The notes under the pieces were generated by a model. It made no database searches. It had not been told where the DNA came from and saw only the letters and a list, made by a program, of their open reading frames with translations. A program made the translations under genes and the position numbers. This document shows, piece after piece, positions 8,956 through 17,690 of a stretch of DNA of 58,231 nucleotides. The stretch is taken from NCBI GenBank assembly GCA_003223135.1, contig QHXX01000043.1, positions 1 through 58,231 on the forward strand. The letters run 5' to 3'. How positions within the stretch are numbered: the first letter of the stretch is position 1; each line of letters begins with the position of its first letter. This stretch comes from Acidobacteriota bacterium (GTDB lineage Bacteria > Acidobacteriota > Polarisedimenticolia > Gp22-AA2).

Positions 8956-10292
8956 GGCGCATCCATCCGCCAGCGTAGTCTCACAGGCCTGAGGTCCGGG
9001 TTGCGACGCGGTCCGCGGCCGGCTTTGGCGGCGGTGATGAGGCGCCCTCCGACCCGGACGCGCACCACGTCGGCCGTGTAGTCGTTCGGCTCGCCGCGAA
9101 GGAAGGCTGAGCCGACGCCGTACATGTCGACCGGGGCGTGCTGCGCTTCGAAGAATCGGATCTTCTCGGGGCCAAACCCGCCGGTGACCACGATGCGCAC
9201 GCCGCGGAAATAGCGCTCTGCGAGCCGCCGCCAGCGGCCGGAGAGCCCCAGCGCGGACGGCGCCTGATCCAGCGCCTGTCGCATCATCCGCACAAGGATC
9301 GGAGTGACTCCACGCTCCAGGCGCGGATCCCGCGATGGTGGCACGCTGCGATCACGGAGATCGGGAGCGGTGTCGGCGCGCACGGCGTACAGGACAAACC
9401 GTTCCGCTTCGACCGCGAAGCCGGCGCGCAACAGGCGCAGATGCTCCTCGAACAGCCGGCGCGCCGTACGCACCGATTCCCCCACGCAATCGTTCGTCGT
9501 GTCGACGAGGGCGACACGCCTTACAGATGCCGGTGCGTGGCGGCAGAACGAAAGGAGCGCTTCCGCAGTATCGCCGAGGTAGCAGAGGATGAAGGCGTGC
9601 GGCACGGTCCCGCCGCCGCGCTCCTTCCAAAGCTCGCCCTGGGCGTCGGTGGAAACGTGGGCCGTCACCCTCCTGCCCGTCCGCCTCTGAAAGGCGTCGA
9701 TCGCGACCCGGTAGGCGTAGCCGTCGAACCTCTGACAATGCGGCAGGTCGAAGCGCGCCGCGAAAAACAGGATCGGCTTGCCGCGCGACGCCAGGAGCGA
9801 CTCGTAGACGTTGGTTGCCACGCGGCTGCAGCGTGCCAGGACCCCCAGGACCGGTGTCTCCAGGTGCGCAAAATCGCGGTAGCGTCCGCGCACCACGAGG
9901 ACCGGGAGGAGCGGTCGTGTCAGGGTCCCCTCCGGGATTGCCTCGACCCGGAGAGGCATGCCCCTGCGGGACGCGCCGCGCGGACGCCGCAAGCCGTCGC
10001 GCAGAAGGCCGAGGGCGAAAGGAACGCCGGCCGCAATGAAGCGGGGGCGGCGTCTCGCAAAGTACTGCATCTCGACCTCGGCGTCGCCGGGCAGGAAAGA
10101 GTCGAGTCCAGGGGGCGGTTGGCGCAGCGCCAGAGGCTTGCCCGCGAAACGTTCCCGGGCGCGGGCGCTCTTCTCCAGGATGCGGGAGGCGTTGAGGAAG
10201 TAAGCGTCGCTGTAATAGCCGGCTCGGACATCGCCCGGCGCGACGCCGGGGAGGCGGGCGGGACGGGCGTGCGACCTGACGGCTCGCTTCAA
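8952..10292 (-). CDS. pncB: Nicotinate phosphoribosyltransferase
   Basis: A 446-residue protein of the nicotinate phosphoribosyltransferase family, which makes nicotinate mononucleotide from nicotinate and PRPP in the Preiss-Handler route to NAD. Recognisable parts are RAGYYSDAYFLNASRIL near the N-terminus, FLPGDAEVEMQYFARR, a phosphate-binding VVTGGFGPEKI and DMYGVGSAF near the C-terminus. It lies 32 bases after the long TPR gene and overlaps the Nudix gene by ATGA. No second NAD-synthesis gene is in the window. The assignment to the family is good; whether nicotinate or nicotinamide is used rests on family knowledge. Confidence 0.85.
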   Translation of the reverse strand: MKRAVRSHARPARLPGVAPGDVRAGYYSDAYFLNASRILEKSARARERFAGKPLALRQPPPGLDSFLPGDAEVEMQYFARRRPRFIAAGVPFALGLLRDGLRRPRGASRRGMPLRVEAIPEGTLTRPLLPVLVVRGRYRDFAHLETPVLGVLARCSRVATNVYESLLASRGKPILFFAARFDLPHCQRFDGYAYRVAIDAFQRRTGRRVTAHVSTDAQGELWKERGGGTVPHAFILCYLGDTAEALLSFCRHAPASVRRVALVDTTNDCVGESVRTARRLFEEHLRLLRAGFAVEAERFVLYAVRADTAPDLRDRSVPPSRDPRLERGVTPILVRMMRQALDQAPSALGLSGRWRRLAERYFRGVRIVVTGGFGPEKIRFFEAQHAPVDMYGVGSAFLRGEPNDYTADVVRVRVGGRLITAAKAGRGPRRNPDLRPVRLRWRMDAP

Positions 10293-10324
10293 GAAATTGT
10301 CCTCGGGAGGACGCCGCCCGGTGA

Positions 10325-13300
10325 TCAGCCCAGAAGCTTCTTCATTTCCTTGATCTTGGCTGCGACGTCGCGGTAGGTCGAGTCCAGGCCGTACACTTCG
10401 GTGAAGAGCTGCATCGCCCTCTTGTAGTCACCCTGCTCCCGGTACACCTCGGCGACGTCGTAGCGCAAGCCGACGGCCTCGTGCTCGTGGAGGTTCGGCT
10501 TGTCCAGGCCCTTCTGGTACCACTTGAGGGCGAGCTGCGGCATCCCCTTCTCGCGGAAGCATAACCCAAGGATTTCGCAACACTCGACCGTCTTCGCCGG
10601 GTCGCGCGCGGCGTACTGGAATTCGCCGATCGCCTCGTCCACAAGGCCCATCTCCTTGTAGGCGATGCCGAGGTTGTAGTGCGTCTCGTAATCCTGCGAG
10701 TCGACCTGCTGCTCGACTCCCTTCCTGAACGCCTTGAAAATCTCATCGAGGCTGTGCCCGGGACCCTCGATCGACTCCTGCTCCTGCGTGTCGACCGCGA
10801 CCTGCGCCTCAGCCAGGCTGCGGTCGAGCTCGGAGGCGAGGTCGAAGAAATCCCCTTCCGCCGCGATCGGTTCGGTCGCCTTCTCGACCTTGAAGACCGG
10901 TTTCGCCTTGGCGGCGCGCGGCACGTCCTCCACCGTCGGGCGGTGGGGCGGCAGGACGACGGTCTGCGCCCCGAACGCGCGCTCCACGTCCAGGTCGAGA
11001 CCGGACGGCTCGGGCCGGGCGGCCGGGCGGGCGGGGGCCGGAGCCTCGGCCGGCACCGGCCGATTGGCGCGCTCGAAGCGCTGCACGACCTCCTGGCTGC
11101 CCGGATACTGTTTCTGGAGCTGGAACAGCACGGCGCGCGCCTCTTCCAGGAGCCCCTGGTCGATGTAGAAGTCGACTTCCCCGAGCTTCTCGGGATCCGG
11201 ATCGCGGCCGCCGACCGCCGTGGCCATAGGCGGCGCCGCATCGCCGCCCGGGAACGCGGGCGGAGCGCCGCCGTCGTCTTCCAGTTCGATCGTGATCTCG
11301 TCTCCCGAGTCTCCGAGAGACAGACCGCCGGCCAAGTCCTCCGGCGTCTCCTCCTCGACTTTTTCCAGCGCCGGCCGCGTGGCGGCCTGAGGGTGGGACA
11401 CGACGCGCACCGTCGGCGTGGTCGAGGGCCTCGTGGTCGAGGGCCTCTTGGGCGCCGGCTCCTCCGGCATCTCGATCTCGAGCTCCAGGTCCGCCTCGTC
11501 CTTCGGCTGCACAGCCTTGGCGGGGCCCGCCGTCAGGCTCGTCGGTTCGATCTCCAGCCCGGCCGCGGAGGGGATCTCCTCGAGCTCAAGCTCCGGAGTC
11601 CGGGTGACGGCGATCGGCTTCGTGGCCCGGGCCGCGGGCTGCGGGGCTGCGATCGGCTTCGGTGCCCTAGGACCGGCGGTCGCGGACTTCGTCGGAGGCG
11701 CCTTGGGCTGGGGGATCTGGGGCGCCGGGCCGGCGCCTGTGAATTCCTTGACCCGCGCATTGTTGGGGTCGATTCGAATTGCCTCGTTGATTTGGTCCTG
11801 CGCCTCCGCGGCGCGGTTTTTCGCCTTCAGGATCGAGGCGAGCGACAGGCACTCCAGAACCGCCTTCTCTTTGTCGCCCTCCTCGTAATAGATTTCCTTC
11901 AGCTTGGTGTGCGAGGAGACATGCTTCGCGTGCTTCGCCAGGATCTTGAGGAGCTGCTCCTTCGCTTTCTCGAGAAGCCCGTATTTGATGAAGACCTCGG
12001 CCTCTGTGAAGTGCTCGCTGATGAACTCGTCGTCTTCCGCCTCCTCACCGTTTTCATCCGGCTCGTCCTCCATGTCCTGGATGACGCTCTGGGGGCCGGG
12101 CGCGATCTCCTCATCCAGCGCCCCGAGCGCGTCGCTGCCGGAAGCGACCTCGGCGTCGCCCGTCTCGACCTCGAGGGCCGGCTCCTCCTCCAGTTCCAAG
12201 GCTCCTTCCTGGATGTCGGGGACCCTCGGCACGGCCGCAGGGATCCGCGCGGCAGCCGGAGCGGCGCCGGGCGCCCCTGTTCTGTGTCCGGAGACGCGCG
12301 CCAGCATCTCGGCGTGCTTCGGATTCTGTGGGTCGATCTCCTGGAGCTGTGCGATGACGCCCGCCGCCTCCGCGGCGTCATCCGCGCCGATCAGGATCTC
12401 GGCCAGCCCCTCGAGGGCCTCGACCTGTGCGTTCCTGTCCCCCGCCTGCGCGGCGACCTCCCCCCGCTTCTTGAGGCCGTCCCGGTGGTTCGGGAAGGCC
12501 CGCAGGAACTCGTCGAGGATGCCGGCGGCGTCGCCGGCACGGGACGCCCCGAGGTATCCGTCGACCGCCCGTACCACCCACTCGAAGGACGCGTCGGCGT
12601 CGTCTTTTGAGACGTAGAAGCGCGTCACGGCGGCGGCGACCTCCGGTGGCGCATCGTCCATCCCGCGCAGTTTCTGGAACACCTTCTCCGCCTGCGCGGT
12701 CTTCCCCGCGGCCAGATAGGCCTCGCCGAGGAGCGCCAGCGATCGGGGGTTGTCGCCGTTCGCCTTCGCCATCTGCTCCACAGTGACGAGCAGGTCACCG
12801 GGGCTCTTCTCGGCTTCCTTCGTCAGCGCCAGCACCAGGCTCATCATGTCGGGGTCGCCGGGCACGATCTTCGCGCCCTTCTGCGCCACCCTGATGGCCT
12901 CGTCCAGCATCCCTTTCTTGGCCAGTTCCTGCGCGACCTGACGGAACTCGCGGCCGGCGTCCTGGAGGCTCCCGACGCGCACCAGGAGGTCGGCGTAGGT
13001 CATCCGCACCTTCATGTTGTCGGGCTCGATCTCCAGCACGTGCGGAAACACCTCGATCGCTTTCTTGAACTGTGCCGACTTGACGAAACGGTCGGCCACC
13101 GCCATGTACTGTGCCTTGGCCTCGATGGTCAGGCCCTGCTGCTGGTACAGCGCGGCAAGCCTCTGCTGGCAATCCACGTTGGCGGGATCGAGCTTGCTGA
13201 CCTTCTTGTACATCGCGATCGATTTGAGGAAGAAACCGTCGCTGGCATAGAACTCGGCGATGCGCAGGAAGTAACGGATGGCGTCCTGGGTCTTGCCCGC

Positions 13301-13453
13301 GCGGACGCACAGATCCCCCAGCTTGTTGAGGACCCCCATGTCACGCGAATTGTCCTCGGCGAGCTTCTTGTACTCCGCGATGGCTTCGGGGATTTTCCCG
13401 GACCTGACGAATTTCTCGGCGTTGGCGTTGGTCTTGGCTCGGTCGAGGGGCAT
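10325..13453 (-). CDS. Large TPR-repeat protein with acidic Pro/Ala-rich linkers
   Basis: A 1042-residue protein with no signal peptide. An N-terminal TPR array (about residues 1-400; for example AIAEYKKLAEDNSRDMGVLNKLGDLCVRAG) is followed by an acidic, low-complexity region. Another TPR pair (VFIKYGLLEKAKEQLLKIL) comes at about 510-590, then a long Pro/Ala/Glu linker, then a C-terminal array (THYNLGIAYKEMGLVDEAIGEF). Such proteins are scaffolds; similar ones occur in delta-proteobacteria and Acidobacteriota, but I cannot name a function. The ATG at 13453 overlaps the rnhB stop by one base (TGATG). The longer frame to 13537 lies inside rnhB and is not used. Being tied to rnhB in a ribosome-maturation operon is notable. 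Confidence 0.85.
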   Translation of the reverse strand: MPLDRAKTNANAEKFVRSGKIPEAIAEYKKLAEDNSRDMGVLNKLGDLCVRAGKTQDAIRYFLRIAEFYASDGFFLKSIAMYKKVSKLDPANVDCQQRLAALYQQQGLTIEAKAQYMAVADRFVKSAQFKKAIEVFPHVLEIEPDNMKVRMTYADLLVRVGSLQDAGREFRQVAQELAKKGMLDEAIRVAQKGAKIVPGDPDMMSLVLALTKEAEKSPGDLLVTVEQMAKANGDNPRSLALLGEAYLAAGKTAQAEKVFQKLRGMDDAPPEVAAAVTRFYVSKDDADASFEWVVRAVDGYLGASRAGDAAGILDEFLRAFPNHRDGLKKRGEVAAQAGDRNAQVEALEGLAEILIGADDAAEAAGVIAQLQEIDPQNPKHAEMLARVSGHRTGAPGAAPAAARIPAAVPRVPDIQEGALELEEEPALEVETGDAEVASGSDALGALDEEIAPGPQSVIQDMEDEPDENGEEAEDDEFISEHFTEAEVFIKYGLLEKAKEQLLKILAKHAKHVSSHTKLKEIYYEEGDKEKAVLECLSLASILKAKNRAAEAQDQINEAIRIDPNNARVKEFTGAGPAPQIPQPKAPPTKSATAGPRAPKPIAAPQPAARATKPIAVTRTPELELEEIPSAAGLEIEPTSLTAGPAKAVQPKDEADLELEIEMPEEPAPKRPSTTRPSTTPTVRVVSHPQAATRPALEKVEEETPEDLAGGLSLGDSGDEITIELEDDGGAPPAFPGGDAAPPMATAVGGRDPDPEKLGEVDFYIDQGLLEEARAVLFQLQKQYPGSQEVVQRFERANRPVPAEAPAPARPAARPEPSGLDLDVERAFGAQTVVLPPHRPTVEDVPRAAKAKPVFKVEKATEPIAAEGDFFDLASELDRSLAEAQVAVDTQEQESIEGPGHSLDEIFKAFRKGVEQQVDSQDYETHYNLGIAYKEMGLVDEAIGEFQYAARDPAKTVECCEILGLCFREKGMPQLALKWYQKGLDKPNLHEHEAVGLRYDVAEVYREQGDYKRAMQLFTEVYGLDSTYRDVAAKIKEMKKLLG

Positions 13454-14109
13454 CAGTTCACCGGTTGAGCCTTCAGACCGAACGGCAGATCGAAGGACGG
13501 CTCCTGCCGGACGCCCCTGAAGGTCGATCGGTGCCACGGCGTCGGACCGAAGCGACGCAGCGCATCGAGATGCTCGCTCGTCCCGTAGCCCTTGTGCTGG
13601 TCGAAGCCGTAGGCGGGGTAGAGATCGTGGAAGGCCAGCATCATCTCGTCGCGATAGAACTTCGCCACGATCGACGCGGCGGCGATGGAGACGGAGATCC
13701 GGTCGCCTCGCACCAGGCCACGCTGCGGAACATCGATCGCCGGAATGTTCAGCGCGTCGACCAGCACGAAGTCGGGCCGCACCCTGAGAGCCATCACCGC
13801 GCGCCTCATCGCCTCAAGCGTCGCCCTCAGGATGTCGGTCCGATCGATCTCCTCCGGATCGACGACCCCCAGCGCGAACGCCACCGCCCGCCCGGCGATC
13901 TCCCGCGCCAGGCGCTCGCGGGCGGCGGCCCCGAGCGTCTTCGAGTCGCGCACACCCGGGACGGGCCGACTCCGATCGAGGATGACCGCCCCCGCCACCA
14001 CCGGTCCGGCCAGACAACCGCGCCCGACCTCGTCGACGCCCGCCACGGCGCGGAGCCCGGCTGCGAACAGCTGCCGCTCGTGTACGAAGCCGGCGGCGCG
14101 CGGGCGCAT
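13453..14109 (-). CDS. rnhB: Ribonuclease HII
   Basis: A 218-residue RNase HII, which removes ribonucleotides from RNA-DNA hybrids and misincorporated rNMPs. GVDEVGRGCLAGPVVAGAVIL holds the DEXGRG signature with two catalytic acids. DSKTL, VLVDALNI (third Asp) and SIAAASIVAKFYRDEMM follow as in the family. The length is normal. It lies 11 bases after rplS, the position it holds in the rpsP-rimM-trmD-rplS-rnhB cluster of many bacteria. Confidence 0.96.
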   Translation of the reverse strand: MRPRAAGFVHERQLFAAGLRAVAGVDEVGRGCLAGPVVAGAVILDRSRPVPGVRDSKTLGAAARERLAREIAGRAVAFALGVVDPEEIDRTDILRATLEAMRRAVMALRVRPDFVLVDALNIPAIDVPQRGLVRGDRISVSIAAASIVAKFYRDEMMLAFHDLYPAYGFDQHKGYGTSEHLDALRRFGPTPWHRSTFRGVRQEPSFDLPFGLKAQPVN

Positions 14110-14120
14110 CGGAGATCCTC

Positions 14121-14468
14121 TCAGCCCTGCGTCTCTTCCTCGACGCGTGCCGCCTTCCCCTTGCGCGACCTCAAGTAGTAAAGCTTGGCGCGCCGGACGC
14201 GTCCGTGCCGCACGACATCGACCTTGCTGATGATCGGCGAATGCACGGGGAAGATCCGCTCCACACCGACGCCGTCCGAGATCTTGCGCACGGTGAAGGT
14301 CGCCCCGGTGCCGCCGCCCTTCATGGCGATCACCATACCCTGGAAGATCTGGATGCGGTCCTTCTCACCTTCCTTGACTTTCACGTGCACCTTCACCGAG
14401 TCGCCCACCCGGAAGGCGGGCGGGATTCCCTTCATCTCTTTCTGCTCGATCAGCTTCACGAAATCCAT
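14121..14468 (-). CDS. rplS: Large ribosomal subunit protein bL19
   Basis: 115 residues, the usual length, with [30 protein letters not shown] and [33 protein letters not shown], both diagnostic for L19 at the 30S-50S interface. The gene sits between trmD and rnhB with short gaps of 30 and 11 bases. The C-terminus is a short basic/acidic tail ([13 protein letters not shown]). Confidence 0.98.
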   Translation of the reverse strand: MDFVKLIEQKEMKGIPPAFRVGDSVKVHVKVKEGEKDRIQIFQGMVIAMKGGGTGATFTVRKISDGVGVERIFPVHSPIISKVDVVRHGRVRRAKLYYLRSRKGKAARVEEETQG

Positions 14469-14498
14469 GGCGCCTCTCCTCCGCGCGTCCTTGCCGGG

Positions 14499-15218
14499 TC
14501 AGTGGTCCCGCATCGCCGACGCCCTGCCGGGAGCGCGGGGCTTCAGGAGATCGGGTCGTTTGCGGGCCGTCTCTTCCAGGGCCCGGGTCTTGCGCCACGC
14601 GGCGATTCTTTCGTGGTTGCCCGACAGCAAAACCTCGGGGACCTTGAAGCCCCGAAAGTCCGCGGGCCGCGTGTACTGCGGATAGTCGAAACACTCCTGG
14701 GAGAAGGTGTCGCGCCGCGCGGCCTCCTCGTCGCCGAGCGTCCCGGGCACCAGGCGCGTCAGGCTGTCCACCAGCACCATGGCCGGGATCTCTCCGCCGG
14801 TGAGGACGTAATCGCCGATCGAGATCGACTCGTCGGCCAGGTGCTCGCGTACTCGTTCGTCCACGCCCTCGTAATGCCCGCAGATCAGGATCAGGCGATC
14901 GTAGCCCGCGAGGCGCCGTGCTTCCGCCTGGTCGTAACGCGTTCCCTGCGGGCAGAGCAGGAGCGTGCGCGACGACTCTTTGGGGTGACGATCCTTGATG
15001 GCCTCGACCGCCGCGAACAGTGGCCCGGGCACGAGGATCATCCCGCCGCCACCGCCGAACGGCACATCATCGATCTTCCGGTGGCGGTCGGACGCGAAGT
15101 CGCGCAGATCGTGAAGGCGTACCTCGACGAGGCCTCGGTCACGCGCCCGCATGACCATGCTGTGCGACACGGGCCCCTCGAACATATCGGGGAAGGCGGT
15201 GATGATGTCAAATTCCAT
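14499..15218 (-). CDS. trmD: tRNA (guanine-N1-)-methyltransferase (m1G37)
   Basis: A 239-residue SPOUT methyltransferase that makes m1G37 in tRNAs and prevents frameshifting. It starts MEFDIITAFPDMFEGP at the ATG at 15218; the longer open frame upstream belongs to rimM sequence in another frame. The deep-trefoil SAM site is seen in LICGHYEGVDERV and SIGDYVLTGGEIPAMVLVDSLTRLVPG. GGGGGMILVPGP is also conserved. Its start overlaps the end of rimM by 11 bases. Confidence 0.96.
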   Translation of the reverse strand: MEFDIITAFPDMFEGPVSHSMVMRARDRGLVEVRLHDLRDFASDRHRKIDDVPFGGGGGMILVPGPLFAAVEAIKDRHPKESSRTLLLCPQGTRYDQAEARRLAGYDRLILICGHYEGVDERVREHLADESISIGDYVLTGGEIPAMVLVDSLTRLVPGTLGDEEAARRDTFSQECFDYPQYTRPADFRGFKVPEVLLSGNHERIAAWRKTRALEETARKRPDLLKPRAPGRASAMRDH

Positions 15219-15738
15219 ACAGTTCCAGGAGGCCTTCGGGCGGGTCGATCGTGATGCACCCGGAGGCCACGTCGATGGCCGTGCAAATCGAGCGCGCGGC
15301 CGGCAGGAGGATCTCCTCCCGCGTGGACGGCCCGCCGCCGGGCCCCGGCTCGATCGCGAGAAGGGGCGTTCCACCGGTGTGCACGATGTCGCACACCTTT
15401 CCGATCTCGCGCCCGTCGCGCGTCCTGACGGTCAGGCCGACCAATTGGAAAATATAGTAGCTGCCCTCCGGGAGATCAACCAACCCGTTGCAGGGTATCA
15501 AGATATCCTGCCCGACGAGCTCCGACGCCCCGGTCGCGTCATCGATTCCCCGGAATTTCAGCACGACACGATCGCCATACATCGAATACTCCTCGACCGG
15601 CAGCCGGCGTGTCTGGCTCCCGGCCCGGCCCACCAGCACCCAGTCACGACCCTTGAGCTGGTCGACGCCGGATGCCACCAGCCGCGCCGTGAGGCGGCCG
15701 CCCGCGCCGCGCAGCCGGAGACCGTTTGCGACCGTCAC
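15208..15738 (-). CDS. rimM: Ribosome maturation factor RimM
   Basis: A 30S assembly factor that binds uS19. With a GTG start at 15738 (AAGAAGG about ten bases upstream) the protein is 176 residues, the family's normal size, and begins VTVANGLRLRGAGG, corresponding to the N-terminal RimM barrel. LVGRAGSQTRRLPVEEY, KFRGIDDATGASELVGQDI and the PRC-barrel start LPEGSYYIFQLVGLTVRT are clear. An ATG at 15810 would add 24 residues and overlap khpA by 35 bases; I consider it less likely. The 3' end overlaps trmD. Confidence 0.88.
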   Translation of the reverse strand: MTVANGLRLRGAGGRLTARLVASGVDQLKGRDWVLVGRAGSQTRRLPVEEYSMYGDRVVLKFRGIDDATGASELVGQDILIPCNGLVDLPEGSYYIFQLVGLTVRTRDGREIGKVCDIVHTGGTPLLAIEPGPGGGPSTREEILLPAARSICTAIDVASGCITIDPPEGLLELYGI

Positions 15739-15775
15739 CTCGACGTCGCCTTCTTGATCGGCGGGACGCCGGTCC

Positions 15776-16030
15776 CTATTCGACGATTTCAAGTTCGTAA
15801 TACCGGGCATGCCTCGCCCCGGCGGCCTCCAAGAGCGTGCGCACGGCCTGCACCGTGCGTCCCTGCCGGCCGATCACCCGGCCGACCTCCGATGGATCCA
15901 CCGTCACCTCGAAGACCAGAACCCCTTCATCCTCGAACGAGGTGACCGAGACCGCGTCGGGATGGTCGACGAGATCTCTCGCCATGGACTCGACCCAGCT
16001 CTTGATGTCCGGTTCCGTCACGTCCCGCAA
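15776..16030 (-). CDS. khpA: KH-domain RNA-binding protein KhpA
   Basis: 84 residues, a single type II KH domain with the GXXG loop in VGRVIGRQGRTVQAVRTLL. KhpA proteins of this size stand between rpsP and rimM in many bacteria and bind RNA with a partner (KhpB/Jag) not present here. It starts four bases after the rpsP stop, so it is co-translated with it. Confidence 0.92.
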   Translation of the reverse strand: MRDVTEPDIKSWVESMARDLVDHPDAVSVTSFEDEGVLVFEVTVDPSEVGRVIGRQGRTVQAVRTLLEAAGARHARYYELEIVE

Positions 16031-16033
16031 CCT

Positions 16034-16285
16034 TCAGGCCAAAGCACCCGCCGCGCGCGCTCTCTGCAGAAGGCGCTTGACGGTCGGAGAAGCGTGCGCG
16101 CCCTGCTTGATCCAGTTCTCGGCCTTGGCGACGTCGATCTTCACCACCTCGGGCTTGCGTTTCGGATCGTAGTAGCCGATCTGGTCCGTGATCTTCGAGC
16201 GTGGCGTGCGCGCCGACTCGGACACCACGACCCTGTAGAACGGCTTGTTCTTGGTCCCCGCCCTGCTCAATCGAATGACCAGCAC
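16034..16285 (-). CDS. rpsP: Small ribosomal subunit protein bS16
   Basis: 83 residues starting MLVIRLSRAGTKNKPFYRVVVSESARTPR, the highly conserved S16 N-terminus, then IGYYDPKRKPEVVKIDVAKAENWIKQGAHASPTVKRLL. The length is normal. First ribosomal gene after ffh, 41 bases downstream of its stop. Confidence 0.98.
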   Translation of the reverse strand: MLVIRLSRAGTKNKPFYRVVVSESARTPRSKITDQIGYYDPKRKPEVVKIDVAKAENWIKQGAHASPTVKRLLQRARAAGALA

Positions 16286-16326
16286 TCGGCCACCTCCCTC
16301 CGCGCTGCCGCGGCGAAGCCGGCGAT

Positions 16327-17667
16327 TCAGCGCCGGAACGGGCGCGCCGCCCCGAACAGCCCGGGCCGGAGGCCCGGGCCGCCGCGCGCCATGGTTTTCA
16401 TCATCTTGCGCATCTGCTTGAATTGCTTGAGCAATCGGTTGACGTCCGGCACGGACGTTCCGGAGCCGCGGGCAATGCGCAGCCTTCGACTGCCGTCGAT
16501 GATTTCCGGACGGAGCCTCTCCTTTCGCGTCATCGATGAAATGATGGCGCGGGTGCGAGAAAGCTCCTGATCGTCGAGCGGCATGTCCCGGAGCGCTCCG
16601 GCCCCGGGCAGCATCTCCACGATCTGCCGCAGCGAGCCGAGACGCGACATCCTGTCGAGCTGCTCGGACAGATCCTCCAGGGTCAGCTCGCTCTTCTTGA
16701 GGCGCCGCGCCAGGCTCTCCGCATCCTTCTCCGAGGCGACCGCTTCGGCCTTCTCGATCAGGGTCAGGACATCTCCCATCCCGAGGATGCGCGATGCCAT
16801 ACGGTCGGGATGGAACGGCTCGAGATCCTCCGTGTGCTCCCCGGCGCCGACGAATTTGATCGGCACGCCAAGCACCTTGCGGATGGAGAGGACGGCGCCG
16901 CCCCGGGCGTCACCGTCGGACTTCGACAGGACCACGCCGGTCAGACCGATGCGCGCGTTGAAGGCGTTCGCGGCGCGCACTGCGTCCTGCCCGGTCATGG
17001 CATCGGCCACGTACAGGATCTCCGCCGGTTGCAGCACGGACTTGAGGAGATCGAGCTCGGCCATCAACTCCTCGTCGACGTGCAGCCGCCCGGCCGTGTC
17101 CACGATGAGCGGATCCCGCCCGACGAGCCGCGCCTCCTTCAGGGCCGCGCGGCACACTTCGGCGGCCGCGGCACCGACGGGGACGTCGGCCACCGGCACG
17201 CCGATCTGCTGTCCCAGGACACGGAGCTGATCGACCGCGGCCGGCCGGCGCACATCCGCCGGCACCAGGAGTGGCGACCGGTCCTGGCCCTTCAAGAGGC
17301 GCGCCAGCTTGGCGCTGGTCGTGGTCTTTCCCGATCCCTGCAGGCCCACCATCAGGTACACCGAGGGAGGCTGCGTGGCGCGCCGGAGCGCCGACTCACC
17401 CCCCTGGCCGAGGATGGCAACCATTTCGTCCCGCACCACCTTGATCACCTGGTGCCCCGGGGTCAGGCTCCGGAGGATCTCCTCGGTCATGGCGCGCCGC
17501 CGCACGGCCTCGGTGAACTCCCGGACCACCGAAAGGTCGACGTCCGCCTCAAGGAGCGCCGTGCGGATCTCCCTCAGGCCGTCGCGGATTTCGGTCTCCG
17601 TCAGGTGACCATGCCCGCGCAGAGTGCGGAAGACAGTCTGCAGTCGTTCGCCGAGGGCTTCGAACAT
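16327..17667 (-). CDS. ffh: Signal recognition particle GTPase Ffh/SRP54
   Basis: A 446-residue protein that binds signal sequences and 4.5S RNA and hands ribosomes to FtsY. It starts MFEALGERLQTVFRTLRG at the ATG at 17667; a longer frame runs back into ribBA antisense to its meaning. The N domain is followed by the G domain with GLQGSGKTTTSAKLA, DTAGRLHVDEELM and LSKSDGDARGG; the usual TKLD guanine motif is SKSD here. A methionine-rich M domain (DVNRLLKQFKQMRKMMKTMARGG) ends the protein. It heads the ribosome-maturation genes, 24 bases past ribBA. Its receptor FtsY is 3 kb upstream in the same direction. Confidence 0.97.
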   Translation of the reverse strand: MFEALGERLQTVFRTLRGHGHLTETEIRDGLREIRTALLEADVDLSVVREFTEAVRRRAMTEEILRSLTPGHQVIKVVRDEMVAILGQGGESALRRATQPPSVYLMVGLQGSGKTTTSAKLARLLKGQDRSPLLVPADVRRPAAVDQLRVLGQQIGVPVADVPVGAAAAEVCRAALKEARLVGRDPLIVDTAGRLHVDEELMAELDLLKSVLQPAEILYVADAMTGQDAVRAANAFNARIGLTGVVLSKSDGDARGGAVLSIRKVLGVPIKFVGAGEHTEDLEPFHPDRMASRILGMGDVLTLIEKAEAVASEKDAESLARRLKKSELTLEDLSEQLDRMSRLGSLRQIVEMLPGAGALRDMPLDDQELSRTRAIISSMTRKERLRPEIIDGSRRLRIARGSGTSVPDVNRLLKQFKQMRKMMKTMARGGPGLRPGLFGAARPFRR

Positions 17668-17690
17668 GGATGGCCGCAGGTCGCCGTCGC

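Noticed and set aside
10679-12610. Open frame of 643 codons on the plus strand opposite the long TPR gene
   Set aside because: Shadow of the repetitive TPR coding sequence; low-complexity translation, no ribosome-binding site or family match.
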